DNA of 64,000 nt from contig CAWJYU010000009.1 in the NCBI GenBank assembly GCA_963847235.1, positions 186,001 to 250,000 on the forward strand, given 5' to 3'. This stretch comes from JACDAN01 sp963847235 (GTDB lineage Bacteria; Actinomycetota; Thermoleophilia; Gaiellales; Gaiellaceae). Under the pieces are notes generated by a model that ran no database searches, had not been told where the DNA came from, and saw only the letters and a program-made list of their open reading frames with translations. This document shows positions 7,878 to 16,563 of the stretch, piece after piece; positions within the stretch are counted from its first letter, which is position 1; every line of letters begins with the position of its first letter. Position numbers and translations under genes: made by a program.

Positions 7878-10800
7878 TCAAGGCCGCAGCACGGCGCGGC
7901 GCGGACCGGCGACGAAACCGGCCTCGACGAGGAGCGGCATCGCGTCCGTCTCCCCCACCGGCTCGCCGTCGAACCGCTCGACGGCCAGTCGCTTCGTCCC
8001 GCGCCGGCTCTTCACGTGCTCGACGAGCGCCTCGAGCGCCGGGCGCAGCCACTCGGGATCGGGGTCGCGAAGCGGCACGAGCGTCTTCCCTCCACGCTCG
8101 ACGAAGAGGACAGCCTCGCCGCCGATCAGGACGACGTAGGCGCCGGCGACACGCGCCGCACGACGCGCCCGCTCGTTTCGGCCACGCGAGCGCCGCGCCG
8201 TACGGCTGAGCCGGGTCGGCCGCCGCCAGGACCGAGACGTCGGTCGCCGGCTCGTCGTCGCGCGGCCGCAGCTCCCGGATCCGCTCCACGGCACCGCCGA
8301 GCGCGAACTGCGCCCCACCGAGGCCCTCGACGAAGTAGCCGCGGCGGCAGAGGCCGAGCGTCTCGAGCGCCTTCAGCTCGCCGTAGACGGCCGAGTAGCC
8401 GCCCGGAATCCCTTCGGCCCGAACGCCGTCGCGGGTGACGATCCCCTGGCGCTCCAGCAGGAGCTCGGCGAGCGCCCGCGGATCCCGCTCGCCGGCGAAG
8501 AGGCGGTCGGTGAGCGACCACCGTCCCTGGGTCGCGGTGATCGCGGTCGCCCGGCGGCGTGAGAAGCGGCGCGGCCGTCGCTCCGGCTTCGGGACGCCGT
8601 AGCGGCGGCCGGCCCGGAGCGGCGTCCAGGCGTCGTTCGTGACCTCGCCGGCCCAGACGAGCTCCCACAGGGCAGGCAGCGCCGTCTCCGCCTCGAGACC
8701 GGTGGTGTCGAGCAGGTCGAACCAGAACTCCGCGCTCTTGGCGAGCGCCTCCCGGATCCGGTCGTGCATCTCGCCTTCCGGACGCTCGGTCCCCTCCGGC
8801 TTCCCGAGCACGGCCGCGTCCTCGCGGAAGAAGACGGCGACGCGATCGAGCCCAGCGCCGACCCAGACGAGCTCTCCAGTGGCGCAGAGCTGATCGAGCT
8901 GCGCCGGAGCGTAGTTCGGGACGCGGCGTGGCAGGACTTCTGACTCCCAGAGGGCGACCGGCAACGCCAGGCCCTGTAGCGGCACGAGCGCCTCCCGCAG
9001 CGTCGCGCGCCGGTCGATCCCGTGCCAGCCCGGCAGGAAGCGGGCGAAGGCGACCTGCTCGACGGGCTCGACTTCCTTACGAAGCGCCGCGAGCGATGCG
9101 CGGCGGATACGGCGGAGGACGTCGGGGTCGCACCATTCGCGCTCCGTCCCGCCCGGCCGGAGCTCCCCGCGAACGAGCTTGTTCTCCCGCTCGAGTGCGG
9201 AAAGCTCGGCGTCGGCTCGTTCGGCGTCGATCCCGAAGCGCTCCGCCGCCTCCCGCGTCGTGAACGGCCCGCGGCCGCGCGCATACCGCGCGAGCAGCGA
9301 GCGCAGCGGCTCCTCGCTGGACTCGAGGAAGGCATCGGGGAGGCCGCTCGGCGGCATCGCGCCGAGCGCGTCGCGGTAGCGCCCCGCGTCCTCGGCGGCG
9401 ACGAGCCGCTCCTCGCCCCCGACGCGGACCCGAATGGCGCGGCGCTCGGCCTCCAGCACCGCGCCGAACGCCTCGTCGAACTCGCCCGGCCGCAGATCGC
9501 CGCGCCGGAGGAGCAGGTCGTGCAGGCCGTCCGGGTCCTTCGCCTGCCCCGCGAGCGACGTCTCGACCTGGTCGAGCGCGCCGGGATCGAGCAGGTCACG
9601 GAGCTCCTCCTGGCCGAGCAGCTCACGCAGGAGGTCGCGGTCGAGAGACAGCGCCTGCGCCCGCCGCTCGGCGGGGGGCGTGTCGTCCTCGTACATGTAC
9701 GTCGCGATGTAGTCGAAGAGCAGCGAGGACGAGTAGGGCGAGGCCGACGCGCTCTCGACGTCCACGACATCGATCTGCCGCGTCTTGACGCCGTGCAAGA
9801 GCCGCTTCAGGGCAGGCAGGTCGAAGACGTCCTGGAGCACCTCCCGGAAGGTCTCGAGCATGACCGGGAAGGACCCGTATTTCTTCGCCACCTGGAGAAG
9901 GCTCTGGGCCTTCAGCCGCTGTTGCCAGAGCGGCGTGCGCTCGCCCGGCCGGCGGCGTGGGATCAGCAGCGCGCGGGCCGCGTTCTCGCGGAAGCGGGAG
10001 CCGAAGAGGGCGGTGCCGCCCAGCTCCGCCATGATCAGGTCGTCCACCTCGTCCGGGTCGAGGACGAGCTGCTCGGTCGGCGGCGGCGCGTCCGCGTCCG
10101 GGAAGTGGAACGCGATGCCGTCGTCCGACCAGAGGACCTGTGCGTCGATCCCGAGCGACTGCTGGAGCCGGGCCGAGGCCGCGAGCGCCCACGGCGCGTG
10201 CACCCTGGCGCCGAACGGCGTCAGCACGCAGACGCGCCAGTCGCCGATCTCGTCGCGGAAGCGCTCGACGACGATCGTCCGGTCCGACGGAACTGCGCCG
10301 GTCGCCTGCTCCTGCTCGCGGAGGAAGGTCATCAGGTTCTTGGCGGCCAGCGCGTCCAGCGAGTAGTCGGACCGGAGCCGCTCGTCGGCCTTGTCGTCCG
10401 GTAGCGACGCCAGCTCGCGCGAGGCCTTGCCGATCGCCTCGCCGAGCTCGTACGGCCGGCCCGGGCCTTCGCCCTTCCAGAACGGGATCGCTCCCGGCAC
10501 GCCCGGCGCCGGCGAGACGAGGACCCGGTCGCGCGTGATCTCCTCGATCCGCCAGGTGGAAGCGCCGAGCATGAACGTCTGGCCCGCGCGGGCCTCGTAG
10601 ACCATCTCCTCGTCGAGCTCGCCCACCCGGCCGCCGCCGTCGACGAGGTGGACGCCGAAGAGCCCGCGGTCGGGAATCGTCCCCGCGTTGGTGACCGCAA
10701 GCCGCGCGGCACCCCCTCGCCCTCGGATGACGCCCGCCGTCCGGTCCCAGACGATCCGCGGCCGCAGCTCGGCGAACTCGTCCGACGGGTAGCGGCCCGC

Positions 10801-12153
10801 CAGCATGTCGAGGACGTTCTCGAGCTGAACGCGTGAGAGGTCGGCGAACGGGTACGCGCGCCGGACGAGCCGGTGCAGCTCCTCGACCTCGATCTCCTCC
10901 TGCGAGGAGATCGCGACGATCTGCTGGCCGAGGACGTCGAGCGGGTTGCGCGGGATCTGCGTCTCCTCGATCGCGCCCTCCTTCATCCGCCGGACGACGA
11001 CGGCGGACTCGAGCAGGTCGGCGCGGAACTTCGGGAAGACACGTCCCTTGGAGACGGAGGCGAGGTCGTGGCCGGCGCGGCCGATCCGCTGGAGCCCGCG
11101 CGCCACCGACTTCGGCGACTCGACCTGCACGACGAGGTCGACGGCGCCCATGTCGATCCCGAGCTCGAGCGACGACGTGGCGACCAGGCACGGGATCTCG
11201 CCGCGCTTCAGGAGCTCCTCGACCTCGAGCCGCTGCTCCCGCGCCAGCGAGCCGTGGTGGGCTCGCGCGATCTCCTTCTCGGACAGCTCGTTCAGTCGCA
11301 ACGCGAGCCGCTCGGCCAGGCGGCGGTTGTTGACGAAGACGATCGTCGAGCGGTGCTGCTCGACCAGCTCGAGCAGCCGCGGGTAGATCGACGGCCAGAT
11401 CGACTGCGGCATCGCGTCGCCGCCCGGTGCCAGGACGTCCGTGATCTCCGAGTTGACGTCCGGCTCGCGCATGTCCTCGAGCGGGACGACGACCTCGACG
11501 TCGAGCTCCTTCGAGCGGCCTGCGTCCACCAGCTCGATCGGCCGGCCGCCGGAGACGAACCTGCCGATCTCCTCCATCGGGCGCTGCGTCGCCGAGAGCC
11601 CGATCCGCTGGAACGGCTCGCCGGTCAGGCGCTCGAGCCGCTCGACGGTCAGCGCGAGGTGGGCGCCCCGCTTCGTGCCGGCGACGGCGTGCACCTCGTC
11701 GAGGATCAGCGTCCGGACGCCGGTCAGCGTCTCCCGCGCCCGCGAGGTGAGCATCAGGAAGAGCGACTCGGGCGTGGTGATCAGCAGGTCCGGCGGATGC
11801 TTGAGCATCGCCGCGCGCTCCTTCTGCGGCGTGTCGCCGGTGCGGACCGCGACCTTGACGTCGGCCTGGAGCCCGGCGAGCGGCCCGCGCAGGTTGCGCT
11901 CGATGTCGTAGTTGAGCGCCTTCAGCGGGGAGACATAGACGAGGCGCGTCCCCTCGCCGGGCTGCTCGAGCAGCCGGTCGAGCCCGTAGAGGAACGCAGC
12001 CAGGGTCTTTCCCGACCCCGTCGGAGCCTGGATCAGCGTGTGCGCGCCGGAGGCGATCTTCGGCCAGCCGAGCTCTTGTGCGGGGGTCGGGCCGTCGAAG
12101 GTGCGCTCGAACCAGGTGCGCGTCGCGGGGCTGAAGACGGAGAGCGCGTCCAT
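7878..12153 (-). CDS. lhr: Lhr-family superfamily 2 DNA helicase, one frameshift near the C-terminus
   Basis: About 1,425 residues after correction. Helicase motifs: Walker A APTGSGKT (43-50), DEVH (152-155), SATQRP (187-192), and motif VI LQRIGRAGH after the LVATSSLELGIDMG block. The long Lhr-specific tail follows. Lhr proteins are 3'-5' ATP-dependent DNA/RNA-DNA helicases used in DNA repair; this long form matches mycobacterial and enterobacterial full-length Lhr. Near base 8177 the frame is lost. Removing one T from the TTT at 8176-8178 restores ALAWPNERARRAARVAGAYV and a conserved end up to a stop at 7878; otherwise the uncorrected frame runs on to 7750. Monocistronic, convergent with the secreted-protein gene. 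Confidence 0.93.
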
Positions 12154-12204
12154 CGCTCCAGCGTAGCCAGTGAGACAATCCCGGCCTTGGCCGATCAGGG
12201 CGCG

Positions 12205-12984
12205 ATGTTCCGAGGTCCAGCCGAGGTCTACGACCGGTTCGTGGGCCGGTACAGCCCGGCCCTCGCCCGTGCCATGTGTGACCAGTTGAGCATCACGGGC
12301 GGACAGCGGGCGCTCGACGTCGGCTGCGGCCCGGGCGCGCTCCTGGAGGCGCTCGCCGAGCGGCTCGGCGTCGACAACGTCACCGGGATCGACCCGTCCG
12401 AGCCGTTCGTCGCGGCAGCGAGGCTCCGGGTGCCGGGCGCGAGGGTCGTGGTCGGCCCGGCCGAGGCGATCCCCTTCGACGACGGCGAGTTCGACGCGAC
12501 GCTTTCACAGCTCGTCGTCAACTTCCTCGCGGATGCCGAGCAGGGCCTCCGGGAGATGTCGCGGGTGACGCGGCCCGGCGGAGTCGTCGCCGGCAGCGTC
12601 TGGGACTACGGCGGCGGGATGACGATGCTGAAGACCTTCTGGGACGCGGCGGCAGCGCTCGATCCCGAGCGGGCGACGGCACAGATGGAGCAGCACACGA
12701 TGCGTTTTTCGAGGCCGGACGAGCTCGCCGAGTTGTGGGGTCACGCAATGCTCACCGACGTCGAGGTCTCACCGATCGATGTCGAGGCGTCCTACGAGGA
12801 CTTCGACGATCTCTGGGCGCCGTTCCCGACCGGTGTCGGCCCGGCGGGCACGTATGCGGCCTCGCTCGAACGCGAGGAGCGCCAACGACTGCAGGCGGAG
12901 TTCCGCCGCCGGCTCGGTGACCCCGACGGTCGCTTCACGCTCTCCGCCCGAGCCTGGTGCGCGGTCGGCACCCGCCCCAAGTAA
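12205..12984 (+). CDS. Class I SAM-dependent methyltransferase
   Basis: 259 residues, MFRGPAEVYDRFVGRYSPAL onward. SAM-binding motif I is ALDVGCGPGALLEAL, the acidic loop is VTGIDPSEPF, and motif IV is FDATLSQLVVNFL (Methyltransf_11/UbiE-like). The substrate is unknown. A TTG at 12187 could extend it by six residues (MADQGA). Neither start has a strong ribosome-binding site. A degraded paralogue lies 2.9 kb away at 15833-16382. The stop codon TAA is supplied by the first copy of a palindrome shared with the convergent HIT gene. Confidence 0.85.
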   Translation: MFRGPAEVYDRFVGRYSPALARAMCDQLSITGGQRALDVGCGPGALLEALAERLGVDNVTGIDPSEPFVAAARLRVPGARVVVGPAEAIPFDDGEFDATLSQLVVNFLADAEQGLREMSRVTRPGGVVAGSVWDYGGGMTMLKTFWDAAAALDPERATAQMEQHTMRFSRPDELAELWGHAMLTDVEVSPIDVEASYEDFDDLWAPFPTGVGPAGTYAASLEREERQRLQAEFRRRLGDPDGRFTLSARAWCAVGTRPK

Positions 12985-13051
12985 CACAGTGTTACAAGGT
13001 GCCCAAGGCCGCTCGGCGAGCCGCTCAGGGCGCTTGTAACACAGTGTTACT
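12980..13051. terminator. Nested palindrome between convergent genes, likely bidirectional terminator
   Basis: The 15-mer GTAACACAGTGTTAC, itself a hairpin with 7-base arms around one base, occurs at 12981-12995 and again at 13036-13050. The two copies plus flanks form 19-base arms (12980-12998 and 13033-13051) complementary at all but the central base. The GC-rich spacer contains further complementarity (GTGCCC with GGGCGC). The TAA of the upstream gene and the TAG of the downstream convergent gene are both inside the copies. A bidirectional terminator is the simplest role; repeated operator sites are the alternative. Confidence 0.65.
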
Positions 13052-13508
13052 AGACCAGGAGGTTGCGGAGCGCCGCGACGTCCGCCCGGAAGGCCTTCTC
13101 GGGATGCGGCGGCGGATCGGAGTCCGGGAACGGGAACGGCCAGCCCGGCCTCGGGTCGTCTGCATAGCGCGGCATCACGTGCGTGTGTAGGTGCGGCAGC
13201 GAGTTCCCGAGCAGGTCGTAGTTCAGCTTCACCGGCTCGAAGTGCTCCTCGATCGCACGTCCGACGCGGAGCAGCTCCCGCCAGTACGAGCCGGCTTCGT
13301 CCTCGGAGAGTTCCGTCGGCTCGGCCACGTGCCGGCCGCGCCAGACGACGATGGTGTAACCCCGCTGGATTCCGCGCTTCTGGAGATACGCGTCCGAAAC
13401 CTCGCCGGCGAAGACCCGGGCGCCGTGCTCGTCCTCCTCCGGCCTTCCGGCGCACATCGGGCAGCCTTCGCCGCGCTTCAGCGCGTAGAAGGAGTCGGGC
13501 CACTCCAC
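13050..13508 (-). CDS. HIT-family hydrolase
   Basis: 152 residues from GTG 13508. The histidine-triad motif is HLHTH (106-110), with CPMC (16-19) near the N-terminus as in zinc-binding HIT proteins such as Hint. The family hydrolyses nucleoside phosphoramidates or dinucleoside polyphosphates. It is divergent from a second HIT-like gene, with only 20 bases between starts. A shared promoter region is implied. The stop lies inside the palindrome at 13036-13050. Confidence 0.87.
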   Translation of the reverse strand: MEWPDSFYALKRGEGCPMCAGRPEEDEHGARVFAGEVSDAYLQKRGIQRGYTIVVWRGRHVAEPTELSEDEAGSYWRELLRVGRAIEEHFEPVKLNYDLLGNSLPHLHTHVMPRYADDPRPGWPFPFPDSDPPPHPEKAFRADVAALRNLLV

Positions 13509-13528
13509 GCCGTTAGCATCGCAAGGCT

Positions 13529-14095
13529 GTGCCGGAGACGCCCGAGCAGCTGTACGAGCGCGCGAAGGATGACCTGCGCATGCCGCCGCTCGAGGAGTGG
13601 GACACCTGGCCCTTCGAGGGGAACCTCCGGCCACGGGAGCTCCTTCCGCCCGTCGCCGAAGAGAAGCCTCGGGTAGGCGCCGGCGGCGTGGATTGCTGGG
13701 CCTGCAACGCGTCGGACGAGGAGTTTCTCTGGACGGACGAGCGCTGGCGCTTGGTGGCGCCGAAGGATCCTCACGGCCTGCCGCTGATCGTCCTGCTCAT
13801 GCCCCGAGCGCATTACGCGGACCCCGGCGATCTGCCGGACGACCTCGCGGCGGATCTGGGCATTCAGCTGGCTCGGATCGAGCGCGCCGTGCGGTCGGTC
13901 GGCGAGATCGGTCGCGTCCACGTCTGCAGGTGGGGAGACGGAAGCGAGCATCTCCACTGGTGGTTCATGGCGCGACCGGCACGGATCCCGCAGCTGGCCG
14001 GCAGCTTCGCGGCGATCTGGGACGACGTGCTCCCTCCGCTGCCGGACGATGTACTGGAGGAGAACCTCGCCGCACTTCGGGCTGCGCTCGAATGA
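13529..14095 (+). CDS. HIT-like protein with degenerate triad
   Basis: 188 residues from GTG 13529. It has an N-terminal CWAC (56-59) and a C-terminal GDGSEHLHWWFMARP, where the two first histidines of the triad (H141, H143) are kept but the third position is Trp. This layout is seen in HIT-like proteins whose activity may be lost or altered. It is divergent from the true HIT gene and overlaps the next gene by four bases (ATGA). Confidence 0.8.
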   Translation: MPETPEQLYERAKDDLRMPPLEEWDTWPFEGNLRPRELLPPVAEEKPRVGAGGVDCWACNASDEEFLWTDERWRLVAPKDPHGLPLIVLLMPRAHYADPGDLPDDLAADLGIQLARIERAVRSVGEIGRVHVCRWGDGSEHLHWWFMARPARIPQLAGSFAAIWDDVLPPLPDDVLEENLAALRAALE

Positions 14096-14655
14096 CCTAC
14101 GACCCGACCGTCCTCCCCGCCGGGCTGCCCGTTCCCGTGGACGACGGCGCCGCCGACCACCTCGAGGGCAGGCTCGTCCCGCCGCTGTTCCTCGAGACCA
14201 CGCAAGGGGAGCTGAACCTGGCGGCCGCCGCAACCGAGCTGCTCGTCCTCTACGTCTATCCGCGCACCGGCCGGCCCGGGGTCGAGCCGCCGGCGGGCTG
14301 GGACGAGACGCCGGGTGCGCGGGGCTGCACGCCGCAGTCGTGCGGCTTCAGGGACTGGGGCGAGGAGCTTCGCGCGATGGACGCGACCGTCGTCGGCCTC
14401 TCGGCGCAGACGCTCGACGAGCAGCGCGAGGCGGCCGAGCGGCTCGGCCTCCCCCACGCCGTCGCCGCTGACCCCGAGCTGCGCCTCGCGGACGCACTGC
14501 GCCTTCCGACCTTCGAGTTCGAGGGACGGCGGCTCTACAAGCGGCTCGCCCTCGTCGCCGAGGAAGGGCGCATCGTCAAGGTCTTCTACCCGGTCTTCCC
14601 GCCGGACGAGAACGCCGCCGAGGTGCTCGCCTGGCTGCGCGGGCGGCTCGGTTGA
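14092..14655 (+). CDS. Peroxiredoxin-like protein (AhpC/BCP type)
   Basis: 187 residues, beginning MTYDPTVLPAGLPVPVDDG. The thioredoxin-fold strand LLVLYVYPRTGRPG is followed by RGCTPQSCGFRDW, giving C79 in the peroxidatic position (GCTxxxxxFRD pattern of BCP/PrxQ) and C84 as candidate resolving cysteine. It is expected to reduce peroxides using thioredoxin. A longer than usual insert (VEPPAGWDETPGA) precedes C79. The start overlaps the HIT-like stop and its TGA overlaps the DUF1028 TTG start, so the three are translationally coupled. Confidence 0.85.
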   Translation: MTYDPTVLPAGLPVPVDDGAADHLEGRLVPPLFLETTQGELNLAAAATELLVLYVYPRTGRPGVEPPAGWDETPGARGCTPQSCGFRDWGEELRAMDATVVGLSAQTLDEQREAAERLGLPHAVAADPELRLADALRLPTFEFEGRRLYKRLALVAEEGRIVKVFYPVFPPDENAAEVLAWLRGRLG

Positions 14656-15487
14656 CCTACTCCGTCGTCGCCGGGATCCGGAAAGCGGCGAGCTCGGAGC
14701 CGCTGTGCAGTCGCGCGCCTTCCGGGCGGGCGCCGTGGTGGCCTGGGCCGCGCCGGGCGTCGGCGTGGTCGCCTCGCAGGCCTACAGCGAACGCAGCTAC
14801 GGGCCGCTCGGCCTCGAGCTGATGGGGAGCGGCAAGACGCCCGAGCAGGCGCTCGCCGCACTGCGTGCCGCCGACCCGCAGGCCGAGATGCGCCAGGTCG
14901 CCATGCTCGACGCCTCCGGGGAGGTCGCCGTTCACACCGGCGCGGAGTGCATCCCGGCGGCCGGGCACCTGACCGGCGAGGGCATATCCGCCCAGGCCAA
15001 CTGCGTGGAGGGGCCCGCGGTCTGGGAGTCGATGGTGGGAGCCTTCCAGGGCGCCTCCGGGACGATGGCCCGCCGACTGCTCGCCGCGCTCCAGGCGGCC
15101 GAGGCGGCGGGCGGCGACTGGCGCGGCCGCCAAGCCGCCGGCATCCGGGTCGTCCCAGCGCAGGGCCAGCGCTGGGAGACCGTGTGCGACCTGCGAGTGG
15201 ACGACCATCCGGAGCCGCTCGCCGAGCTGGAACGGCTCATCGGCCTCCACGAGGGCTACACCGCGCTCGGCGAAATCGACGACAGCGCCTCGGTCGCCCG
15301 TGAGTCCGGCATGGAGGAGCTCGACATCCGCTTCGCCGAGCTCTTCGACGCGGCCCGCGCGAACGAGATCGAACGCGGACGCGAGCTCGTCGCCGAGCTG
15401 CTTGCCCAGGACGAGCGGTGGCTCCACTACCTCCACGCGCTCGGCGATGCGGGCGAGCTGCCGCACGCCGAACAGCTTCTCCGCTGA
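14652..15487 (+). CDS. DUF1028 (Ntn-hydrolase-like) protein, one frameshift near the start
   Basis: TTG 14652 overlaps the upstream TGA and reads MTYSVVA; the rest, RDPESGELGAAVQSRAFRAG onward, is in another frame. One missing base in the GCCGGG at about 14671-14676 restores MTYSVVARDPESGELGAAVQ, the usual DUF1028 N-terminus. The body (GAVVAWAAPGVGVVASQAYS, TGEGISAQANCVEG) and C-terminal extension (EGYTALGEIDDSASVARESG) are intact, about 277 residues. DUF1028 members are predicted Ntn-type hydrolases; no substrate is known. A C-terminal fragment of a close paralogue lies at 24151-24534. Confidence 0.8.
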
Positions 15488-15493
15488 GGCCTG

Positions 15494-15842
15494 CTAGGGC
15501 AGCGGGACCTTGGGGACGGCGACGACGCCGAGCCGTGCAAGGATCGCGTCGCTCTCCGCGTCCAGGGCGGGCTCGAAGGCGCCGAACCGCTCGCGCATGC
15601 CGCCCAGCGCCTCGAGCACTCGTGCACTCGCTCACGTCGACGGGATGGAGGTCGGCAGCTGCGAGTGCTCGTTCGTACAGCTCGGCCGCCACGACGTTGG
15701 CGAAGCCCGCCGCCGCGCGGTCGGCCGCTGCGACCGCGTAACGCCAGGCGCGCTGGCCGTCGCCGGCCTCGAGGAAGTGGAGCGAGAGGATCGCCGCCTC
15801 CTCGTCGGCGCGATCGCCGGCGCCCTCGAGCTCGGGTACCCG
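15494..15842 (-). pseudogene. Remnant of a cyclase/ATPase/TPR regulator
   Basis: Reverse-strand fragment reading RVPELEGAGDRADEEAAILS, then HFLEAGDGQRAWRYAVAAAD and VVAAELYERALAAADLH; after a frame change it continues LEALGGMRERFGAFEPALDA to a stop after VVAVPKVPLP. These are typical TPR-region and C-terminal sequences of multidomain adenylate cyclase-like regulators. The cyclase and ATPase domains are absent and an internal stretch is deleted. It is not a copy of the 20.8-24.1 kb protein, whose sequence differs. The fragment ends abruptly in the palindrome CGGGTACCCG, from which the methyltransferase remnant runs the other way. Confidence 0.7.
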
Positions 15843-16382
15843 ACGCGAGCATCCTCGTCGGATCGGCCGAGTCCCTCCCGTTCGGGGACGACGAGTTCGA
15901 CGCCACGCTCTCTCAGCTCGTCGTCAACTTCTTGGCCGATCCCGACCAGGGCCTCCGGGAGATGTCCCGGGTGACACGGCCCGGCGGCGTCGTTGCCGGC
16001 TGTGTCTGGGACTACGCCGGAGAGATGACGTTGCTGCGAACGTACTCGGAGGCGGCGGCCGGCTCGACCCCGACGGCGCAGGACCGGCAATGGAGACCAC
16101 ACGATGCCGTTCGCCGAGCCCGAGGCACTCGGCGACCTGTGGAGAAGCTCGGGGCTGGCCGAGGTCGAGGTTTCACCGATCGTCATCGAGGCGTCCTACG
16201 AGGACTTCGACGACCTCTGGGCGCCTTTCCCGACCGGCGTCGGCCCGGCGGGCGCCTATGCGAAGTCCCTTGACGGAGAGAGGCAAGAGCGGCTCCGCCG
16301 GGGGTTCCACGAGCGCCCTGGCTCGCCTGGCGGGCCGTTCACGCTCTCCGCTCGCGCATGGTGCGCCGTAGCTTCGACCTAG
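15833..16382 (+). pseudogene. Remnant of a SAM methyltransferase
   Basis: Starts inside the protein at RVPDASILVGSAESLPFGDD, followed by EFDATLSQLVVNFLADPDQG and REMSRVTRPGGVVAG. These correspond closely to the second half of the intact methyltransferase at 12205-12984. The N-terminal SAM-binding motif I is missing. At least two frameshifts occur near 16055-16100, after which HTMPFAEPEALGDLW and EASYEDFDDLWAPFPTGVGP match the intact paralogue to the end. It has no start codon or ribosome-binding site and is almost certainly non-functional. Confidence 0.8.
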
Positions 16383-16563
16383 ATCCTCGGAGGGGCCAGG
16401 GTTTCGATGCGCGCGGTTGGCAGCGTCCCGACCGACCCCGGAGCTCGGCGGCCTCGCAGTCGCCATCAAACCGGGCAAAAATCTCACACAACTTCCATTG
16501 AACTCTGCTACTAGATCTGCGAAGGTGGTGGCCGACTGCGGCTCTCTGGGAGGGAGAGAAATA

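Noticed and set aside
9623..12178. Long open frames antisense and out of frame to lhr
   Set aside because: They are Arg/Ala/Gly-rich shadows typical of high-GC DNA; the in-frame helicase motifs identify the true gene.
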